Notes under the pieces: model-generated
What the model saw: the letters and a program-made list of their open reading frames with translations, nothing else
Database searches by the model: none
What the model was told of the DNA's origin: nothing
Shown here: positions 57,110 through 64,000 of the stretch, in pieces
How positions within the stretch are numbered: position 1 is the first letter of the stretch
Layout: every line of letters starts with the position of its first letter
NCBI GenBank assembly: GCA_011109175.1
Contig: RDEW01000005.1
Coordinates: 1,973,267 to 2,037,266 of the forward strand
DNA: 64,000 bases
Direction of reading: 5' to 3'
Source of the DNA: Dicyema japonicum
Lineage: Eukaryota; Dicyemida; Rhombozoa; Dicyemidae
Program-made: the position numbers and the translations under genes

Positions 57110-57960
57110 AATAACAGTCATTTGACGAAGCTTGTCGGAAATGGAACGAGTCCAGACTCAAAATCTCTGAAAACACAACGAAGCAAAGTAATTGGGATAA
57201 TATTGTCTGCTCCAAAAATTTGGAAGACCTTAAAAAAGAAGCAAANACGAGTCCGGACTCAAAATCTCTGAAAACACAACGAAGCAAAGTAATTGGAATA
57301 ATATTGTCTGCTCCAAAAATTTGGAAGACCTTAAAAAAGAAGCAAATCAACATCGTTCGGTTTGTTTGGTTTCAGCTTCAAGTGGAGGAAGTGGAGAATG
57401 GCTTGGTGCAATACCTTGCCTAAACCTAGGTACTTTTTTGGACGACGATTCTTTGAGGATTGGAATCGGACAAAGGATAGGACTAGATGTTTGCCAGGAG
57501 CACCGATGCCGATGCGAGAAAACAATCGATGCGAAGGATTGCACCCGCTGTCCTGCAGAAGAAGCGCCGGAAGAGGACCACGTCATGCTGCTCTGAACGA
57601 TGTAATCGTCAGAGCTCTGAATGCTAAGGCTTCCTATCACAGCTTGAACCAGTGGGTCTCGATCGAGGAGATGGAAAGAGACCTGATGGAATGACCCTTT
57701 TCCCTTTCATCAGGAAGATCTTTGGTCTGAGACGAAACTTGTGATGACAAATTTTCAAGCACGAATTTTTTCAAATTGGTTCAGACACCTAGAGCAGCTG
57801 CTTCGACCGCGGAAAACCTAAAAATCAAGCGAACTCGAAGGAATGCTTGCCAGAAAAAAAGGGGATCAACAAGAAAGGTTATGGCTGAGACAAAAGATTG
57901 AAATGGCCATACTCCGAGGGAACTTGTTCGCGATCCACGCAGCCGGCTTCTTCAACTAAC
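57110..57960 (+). mobile_element. R2/R4-like retrotransposon, endonuclease end
   Basis: From 57321: HRSVCLVSASSGGSGEWLGA, then LGTFLDDDSLRIGIGQRIGL, the CCHC finger scraps (HRCRCEKTIDAK; LHPLSCRRSAGRG) and, after frameshifts, EEMERDLME in place of the R-P-D motif. It ends with RGNLFAIHAAGFFN and a stop. An N overlap (57146-57245 repeated at 57247-57346) confuses the 5' part. Confidence 0.75.
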
Positions 57961-58029
57961 ATTTGTTTCTTTGTGTAATAATTGTCTTTAATAAAAAAAA
58001 TTAAATAGCATATTTTAAAAATAACAATT

Positions 58030-59060
58030 AATTATTTATTGCGGAAAGATTTAACTCCCTCAAAAGTTTTGAAACATGAAATTTTTCTTGCATCCCCTAC
58101 GTTCTCAAGGAGCTCCTTCTTATAAAACATGTCTTGAAAACGCTTTCTGATTATCGTCGCCATCTGGAACATTAAGATCGACAGGTCCACAGCTACCCAT
58201 AATGACATAGATACATGTAGTCTGGAATAATGTTTAAGACCATATCCATCAAATTCTTCGAAGAGTTTTAAGAGGACCAACACACACTTCATGCAGAGTT
58301 GCCTGAACCCATCCATAACCATCAAAATTTATATTTAAAATCGCTTCAAGGGTTGACTTAATTTCATCATCAAGGAGAGATAGGAGATCTTCATCATAAA
58401 AAGATAACTTTGGTAGTTGAGAAGCAGAGGACAGTTTTTGAGCATAAAAGTTCAACATGGCTCTACAGAAAAGTAAATCTGTTGACGAACTTGTCAAGAA
58501 GTGTCCTTTGTCACTTGTTGACCTCCTTATTTGATCTTTATTCCACGTCAAAGAAAATCAAGAGAGCAGAAGTCCGCAATTTGAATATCTGGGACAATAT
58601 CTTCTATTCGTTTTCTGAAGAATGCAATATGGACTAAGTTCAAATTAACCACTCCACATTTCTTTGTGTTAACTTAACGTCCAATTCTTTGAAATTTCTC
58701 GGTAATAGTTGTTACTTTAAAATAGCATTTAAAGGACTTCCTTCATGGATGCAATAGTCGAGGTACCATAAATTTCTTGCACCATATGGTCAATCGCCAA
58801 TGAAAAAAAAGGGGACCCTGTGTCATCCTGCTTTACTCCCGTCTCAAAAGGAGTGATTTCATTTATTAAAATGAGGGTAGAAGGACTCGAATATGATAAG
58901 TGAATAATGAAATATATTTTCTGCTTTTCTTTTACGAAAATATATAGAATGATACCTATTCTGACCGAGTTGAAAACGTTGCGTAGATCTTCGAAGAGGA
59001 GGCAATCCTCAGCTTCAGATGATAGCCTGACGAACTTCCTAACCGTATGGACCCTCAATT
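58030..59060 (-). mobile_element. R2/R4-like retrotransposon, polymerase part
   Basis: Minus-strand pieces: LRNVFNSVRIGIILYI, then VKQDDTGSPFFSLAIDHMVQ (58729-59058), and FYDEDLLSLLDDEIKSTLEA, DGYGWVQATLHEVCVG (58249-58551). Same family as the plus-strand nuclease end that stops 70 bp away at 57960, so the two copies lie tail to tail. Confidence 0.75.
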
Positions 59061-59439
59061 CGCATTCGCCACTGACTCACACGCTCAGTTTTAATGGACA
59101 CACGTCGGCCAAAATATTCGCAGTGACCGATCGAACAAGCAATCATTTCAGAAAAGCAGCGGAAAACGTTGCTAACTGTAATAGGACAGATAAGAAGAGC
59201 TGTTTAGGATTCTCGATCCCGCCGGACTCGTCCTCTCCTTTGTCGGTCTGGGGTCACTTAGTTAGATGAGAACTTTTATCTCTTTATCTTTGACCCAGTG
59301 ATCCTGAGGGTAATAATGATAATAATCCATCCAAAGTGGTCCCCGCCGGTATTACCGACGTTGCGTTGCCTCTCACGGTTGCAACATAGATCAACTGGAG
59401 AAGTCACCGGATCTCAGTTAACAAAGCAGAATCATATAA

Positions 59440-59660
59440 CGTCATACAAGTTTATCAAGAACAGCATAAAAGGTAAAAGACGTCCATTCCTTGTAGTTGT
59501 GGAAACCCCTCGAGTGGAGTGGGGGAGAGAAAATGATCCTTTTTCGCCCAGTGAATCACATGAAGAAACTATATTATAAAAGGGATGAGGAGGAACAGAC
59601 AAAATAATCAGAAATCTTCAATCAAGTAACCACATGACACCACGATAGCGTTGGCGTCAC
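59440..59660 (-). repeat. Dispersed repeat family B copy
   Basis: Contains gtggaaacccctcgagtgga and gtaaccacatgacaccacga, matching 37075-37300 and the complement of 20650-20830. Confidence 0.6.
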
Positions 59661-60164
59661 GTGGATTATAAATCTTTAACAACAATGGAACATAGGTACC
59701 AGGAAAAAATTTCCGCTAGAACATCGAGAGGTTTAACACACCGGTAGTTAATTAAGTCAGTAAACGAATCAGCTTGGGGATACTTTATTGAGTAATGGAC
59801 AGAGTGGTCCAGGTAATGTGTGAAAGAACACAGAACGAATTACATATTTTATGTAATGATAATGGATTAGTCATAAAATTAGCTACAATTTATTATGGGA
59901 GGCAAAGGGAGAGGGCGTATTCACCCCTAGATAATTTTGATTTCGAAAGAGATAACATTTAAATTTAAGAATTTCAGAGCTAATTTAAAGGCAGACGATT
60001 ACTGTCTTAGTTTTTAGAGCTATAGCCAGATGGGATTCAAATCTATAACGTTTCTTGTAAGTTTGTCTCTACGACGTTTCTTTGGATCAAAAATTATATG
60101 TGATGTCTCCAAGTACTTTATTTTTCCTTGTATACTGAAAGAACGGGTACGAAGGATTACATTT
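59661..60164. other. No gene recognised
   Basis: AT-rich, no supported feature. Confidence 0.4.
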
Positions 60165-60752
60165 TCAAAGACATGCAACCCGTCTCAAGATAGTGGTTAA
60201 TGAGGATGACTCAGCTTTCGTGACTAAGCTTTCGTTAATCCTGTCATTATTTAGTAAAAGATTAACCCCAAGCTTGTATTCTCCAAAAAGGTCATTCNTT
60301 CAGAGACATGTAACCCGTCTCAAGATAGTGGTTAATGAGGATGACTCAGCTTTCGTGACTAAGCTTTCGTTAATCCTGTCATTATTTAGTAAAAGATTAA
60401 CCCCAAGCTTGTATTCTCCAAAAAGGTCATTCTGGATGGCAATCTGGAACACGTGTTATAGATTTAGTGAACTTATTTTGTTGAATAAAATTTGACGTCT
60501 TCATTTACAAATCTTAAATCTATCAACATACAATTGGGAATATGGCAAAATGGGGGATCGGTTCGCATTCCAGCCGAACTCNTGTATTCTCCAAAAAGGT
60601 CATTCTGGATGGCAATCTGGAACACGTGTTATAGATTTAGTGAACTTATTTTGTTGAATAAAATTTGACGTCTTCATTTACAAATCTTAAATCTGTCAAC
60701 ATACAATTGGGAATATGGCAAAATGGGGGATCGGTTCGCATTCCAGCCGAAC
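60165..60752. repeat. Two chained assembly overlaps (N at 60298 and 60582)
   Basis: About 133 bp around the first N and about 170 bp around the second are repeated. The middle piece is shared by both, consistent with three short overlapping contigs. Confidence 0.8.
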
Positions 60753-61309
60753 TCCGTTGAGATGGCCGGCGTGCCTGGCCCGAGCGCGTTTGAGTTTATC
60801 AGGTTTATCTTGCGGCCTGTAGGACTTCAGAAAAAAGAGTCTAGAATGACACGATGGCTCTTTCGGAACATAGGGATCGCGATCATGAGGGTTAACCCCC
60901 ATTGCTTGCTCAGTGACTGCAGGCCATAATGTACACCTTGGCACAATAATTGATTTGTCGATTTTGCTTAATATTAATTTTAGGCAAAATTTAGATAGAA
61001 CATTCTAAACGATTTTATATAAAGGACCAGAGTTCTCGAAACTATCAACACGTGTTTTAAACAAACGCATTCAAGGAAACCAACCTTGCTCATACATTAC
61101 CTTAACTTCCTCCTCTAAAGAAAAAAACTCTTCTAGTAAGTTTCATTTTTTTATGAAGGCTTCTCGAACATCCAGAATACTATAAAATGTTAAAACCTTG
61201 GGATATCCACGTGGAGAGCTACAAGAAAGTGCTTTAATGTATTTTTATAATTTGTTCTGAAAATTTCTAAATCATTCCTATCTCTTGAATGCGACATTTT
61301 CCAATGTCA
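60753..61309. other. No gene recognised
   Basis: A GC-richer patch (60760-60930) resembles 16600-16720 loosely and may be a mobile-element scrap. No gene is supported. Confidence 0.35.
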
Positions 61310-61650
61310 TGGATTAATCTCCACAACGGGGAAGGCTTCTTCTCTTATCTCGGGCAAACGTCCAGATATAGTTTGATGTCCGGCCCGAAAGTATGATCAG
61401 GGAACTTTGTCATCTTGAGGAAGTCCGGGTTCCGTAAGGTATTCCATGATTGGTGGGACGTTTATTTTTCTCTCTACTAACGAAGGGGACGTCTTTTTCG
61501 ACGACCTCAATAATATTCTGAGACATCCGTCTTGTAACACTTCCAGCTTGCTCTGTGCCGATACTGATGGCGGTGCAATCCATGCAACACAGGAGTACTC
61601 GGTGAAACAAATTGTTTGTATCAACATTTCAAAAAATTGATTAAACATTT
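61310..61650 (-). mobile_element. LINE polymerase C-terminal fragment
   Basis: Minus-strand frame FTEYSCVAWIAPPSV, then LEVLQDGCLRILLRSSKK and NVPPIMEYLTEP, as in jockey-type LINE tails. The downstream part is shared with 29700-29912. Confidence 0.65.
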
Positions 61651-61849
61651 GAAAACTGATTAAATCGATAATATTGATTTAAGGTTAGTTTTCAAACGAA
61701 CAGATAAAATAGTGGTAATTAAATTTTAAAGGCCGACAAGTTAATATAAATTGTTTCTAAAAAACCTCAACGCAGTCTTCAAGTCGACGAAATTAGGACT
61801 CAAATATTTTAGCTTTGTTTCCAAGCACCATATGTTGGTTGAGTGGTTG

Positions 61850-62080
61850 ATATTTCTCTAATAATGTCAATATCTTTAGCGTACTCTCAGTCTGTATATT
61901 CTACCCCATTATAACTTTCAACTTAAGAGGACTCGCTTCGAACGCTAAACAGGAGACCTTATGGATTACTCGATAAACTAAAACGTGTGAGGAGGAAAGC
62001 TACATTGAGAAACTAGTAGAACGGATAGTGAAAATCACGACACAAGCGGACCTCTAAGTATTCATAATAACAGCCTTTTT
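61850..62080 (+). mobile_element. LINE 5' scrap, relative of 55420-55640
   Basis: Shares aggagaccttatggatt...gaggaaagctacattgagaaact and the end ctaagtattcataa with the 55.5-kb copy, with more decay. Confidence 0.5.
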
Positions 62081-62099
62081 ATTTGATCCATAATATTTA

Positions 62100-62330
62100 T
62101 AGCTCCGCATAGGCAGTACACACACTTTATTTGAGTAAAGAACAGTTAGATTAACTAATCTATGAAAGGGAAGAACTTATTTTTTTCTTTTTCTTGCGCG
62201 AGTCCTATTCAGACAATCCGGTTCCGCAGTGAAACATTTACTGATGACGGCGTTACTCGTCATAACCAGAGCAACATAGATGAGTGGAACTTTCAGGCGG
62301 AATGCACAGAATCGAGATTTGTCATTACAA
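62100..62330 (-). repeat. SINE copy
   Basis: The ataggcagtacacacacttt block and the body ggttccgcagtgaaacattt...gacggcgttactcgtcataa match 39913 and 40852. Confidence 0.65.
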
Positions 62331-62665
62331 GGTTTTGAAACTTCCCTTTTGAAATCGGGAAAGCTCTTGTCTGGGACGTCACCTTCACCGACACATTTGC
62401 ACCTTGCAATATAAAGGACCTACATCAGAGTGCCTCTGGAGCCTGCTTTGCCGCTGAAAAAGTCAAGAGATCAAAACGGGCAAAATACACTGTCTAAATG
62501 AGGAATTTTGTTTGTTCCGCTCGCGGTTGAAACGTCTGGTTCCCTTGCGCCTGCGAAGTTAGAACTTTTGAGTCGTCTAGGGAGTCGGATTTATACACGG
62601 CCAGGAGATCCCCGTGAACCCTGGTGGCTATTGGAGCGGATCTCTCTAGCCATCTTCGGAATATA
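62330..62665 (+). mobile_element. R2/R4-like retrotransposon, 3' end
   Basis: Plus strand: FEIGKALVWDVTFTDTFAPC (second catalytic Asp region), then FVPLAVETSGSLAPAKLELL in a shifted frame and WLLERISLAIF. A member of the GDGKRPDG lineage. Confidence 0.75.
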
Positions 62666-62669
62666 TATT

Positions 62670-63067
62670 TCTTTTTTTATCAAACTTAAACGGTAATAAA
62701 AAATAAAGCAGTATGTGTGCACACAAAGATAAAAAATTCAGAAAATGCAAAATGTATTTTATTGATTGGATTGGTATCAATTTTAAAGAACTTTCTTCCA
62801 TAATGTTGAAAAAGAGTAGTATCGACCAAGAAAAACATCAGTTATTAAAGGAATGACATAGTCTTAACTATTTTCATTTCTTATTCAATAAATGACGCAT
62901 TGGCTGATAATCATTAACTAATTTTCCATTGAGCTGCTAAAATCACCTATGTAAAAATTATAAGGTCATTGACATTTTAGCACTCGAAATGTTCCTTCCT
63001 TAAACTATAAAACTCTTAAAGATAGCTAAATTTGGACTAACAAAGATAAAAATCAATAATATAAAAG
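62670..63067. other. No gene recognised
   Basis: Downstream side of the phospholipase gene. AT-rich; no separate feature. Confidence 0.4.
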
Positions 63068-64000
63068 TCAAATATCGCTCTCAGCTGTACATTTAACGAT
63101 AAATGAGACAAACTCAGAGTTGTCCCAATAAGAAAAGTGAGACGTGAGTAGACGAAAAATATACAGAGAATTCTCGGTCAAAGCGTAATCAATCCGATAT
63201 CCCAAACCTTCTAATAAAGATAAAAACACCTGGAAGAGTTGGGACATTCTCATTAGAATCATTCGAATCTCCAAACACGGAACTAATCACCTCAAACGAG
63301 GATAAAAGATTCCACCGCCTGTACCACGGAGTTTCCTCCTCATCAATGTTCTCAAACACGGTAATATCCTGAGAATCTACGCTACCAAACAATTTGTTCA
63401 TTCTAATCGGGGCCACGTGTCTAAATTCCTTCCAAAACATGGGTTCAATCCGATAGGCCTACTGTAACTCCCAAAAATACCATGAAATCGCTGGGAAAGA
63501 AGACATTGAAAAGACGAAGTCCATTGTAGTTGGGAAGGATGTCCTTTATGGTAGAGGACTCCTGAACGTTGAATCCACGAAGCATCAGAAAAACCGCCAG
63601 GGGAGACCCAATCATGAACAAATTTGTTATTTCCAGGTCAAAAGAGACAAGGGGGTCGTCTTTATAATCTACACACGTGCGCTGGCCAGTAATCAAATCA
63701 TAGAAAATAACAGATCCTACAATATTGAGATCACCAAACCAAGAGAGTGAGCCACAACAGATATTTTGGGTTTCTTGTCCTGGTGGTACCTCAGAAACAG
63801 AGAATATAACCTCCTGAGCTCATCAGCCAGTTTAGAAATTATCTACTACTCCTTAATCACTACTTTGTTCCGAAAGTGAGGACTCGAGTAGTAGAGGACG
63901 TCGAGAAGGGAGTTATGGAGAAAGTCCCGGATCCGCGTATTCGCCTGGGGCATGATGGCCTCCAAAGTCCCTAAAATTTTCAACTAGTACTTACTTTCCC
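63068..64000 (-). CDS. DDHD-domain phospholipase A1 (DDHD1/SEC23IP type), 5' end outside the window
   Basis: Minus strand, entering from the right edge. Introns: 63971-63994 (24 nt), 63843-63863 (21), 63717-63739 (23), 63459-63480 (22), 63269-63290 (22), all GT-AG and in frame. After joining: IRDFLHNSLLDVLYYSSPHF, then the serine-hydrolase motif ISVVAHSLGSVIFYDLI (Ser within A-H-S-L-G, split by the 23-nt intron). The DDHD domain follows: LFMIGSPLAVFLMLRG, RLFNVFFPSDFMAYRIEPM, GYRIDYAL and SHFSYWDN, with a stop at 63068-63070. Such enzymes cleave phosphatidic acid at membranes of the secretory pathway or mitochondria. The N-terminal part that would separate DDHD1 from SEC23IP is not in the window. 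Confidence 0.88.

Noticed and set aside
60723-60944. Overlapping open frames in a GC-rich patch
   Set aside because: They lie at the edge of an assembly overlap, both strands are open by composition, and no family motif is present.
1-64000. CRISPR arrays, operons, ribosome binding sites or other bacterial signals
   Set aside because: No regularly spaced short repeats or co-oriented packed genes; spliceosomal introns and animal genes show that the DNA is eukaryotic.

Overview
This is nuclear DNA from an animal with an extremely compact gene style. Genes for RPS4, RPLP1, SDHC, TTC19, AAR2, ORC6, a DDHD phospholipase and a Rab-effector zinc-finger protein can all be read through, but only after removing spliceosomal introns that are almost all 21-31 nt long. 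Introns this small, together with metazoan-type genes, transposons and the standard genetic code, point to a dicyemid mesozoan (parasites of cephalopod kidneys, known for introns averaging about 26 nt). That assignment is an inference from intron length and gene content, not from a species marker.

Layout. 1-192: tail of a retrotransposon. 1.4-2.5 kb: TTC19 (-). 3.5-3.8 kb: a possible small gene. 4.4-7.0 kb: an unknown exon, a dead Tigger/pogo transposon and ORC6 (-). 7.2-9.8 kb: LINE tails and a dead Tc1 element carrying a tRNA-derived SINE. 10.0-10.9 kb: RPS4 (+). 12-16 kb: degenerate R2/R4-type retrotransposons and LINE pieces. 16.9-18.8 kb: a multi-exon secreted-ectodomain, single-pass membrane protein with Ig-like features (+). 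20-27 kb: LINE, Tigger and MITE debris. 27.1-29.1 kb: two unrecognised genes and RPLP1 (-). 32.0-32.7 kb: SDHC (-). 34.8-35.6 kb: small unknown genes (-). 36.7-37.1 kb: papain-family fragment. 37.5-38.0 kb: an intact restriction-like endonuclease domain (-). 38.1-39.2 kb: AAR2 (+). 41.6-42.5 kb: a decayed DMC1. 42.7-45.5 kb: a nearly intact endonuclease-type retrotransposon 3' half, then a LINE with RNase H. 46.2-47.2 kb: Rab-effector zinc-finger gene (+). 48.0-48.4 kb: unknown gene (-). 50.5-51.4 kb and 54.0-55.3 kb: two related, unrecognised single-pass membrane proteins (+). 52.0-52.7 kb: MULE and endonuclease remnants. 56-62.7 kb: mostly retrotransposon debris. 63.1-64.0 kb: DDHD phospholipase (-), running off the right edge.

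The genes are not an operon or pathway. They are ordinary housekeeping genes (translation, mitochondrial complexes II and III, replication origin, spliceosome assembly, lipid metabolism, vesicle traffic) scattered among mobile-element remains. The most original material is the pair of paralogous membrane proteins that share an intron inside their membrane helix, the Ig-like receptor-type protein, the dead DMC1, and the tiny introns themselves.

Caution about the sequence: 15 single N characters each separate two stretches, most of which are near-identical neighbours of about 100-500 bp. These look like contig ends that overlap but were not merged, so the adjacent duplications should not be read as biology.
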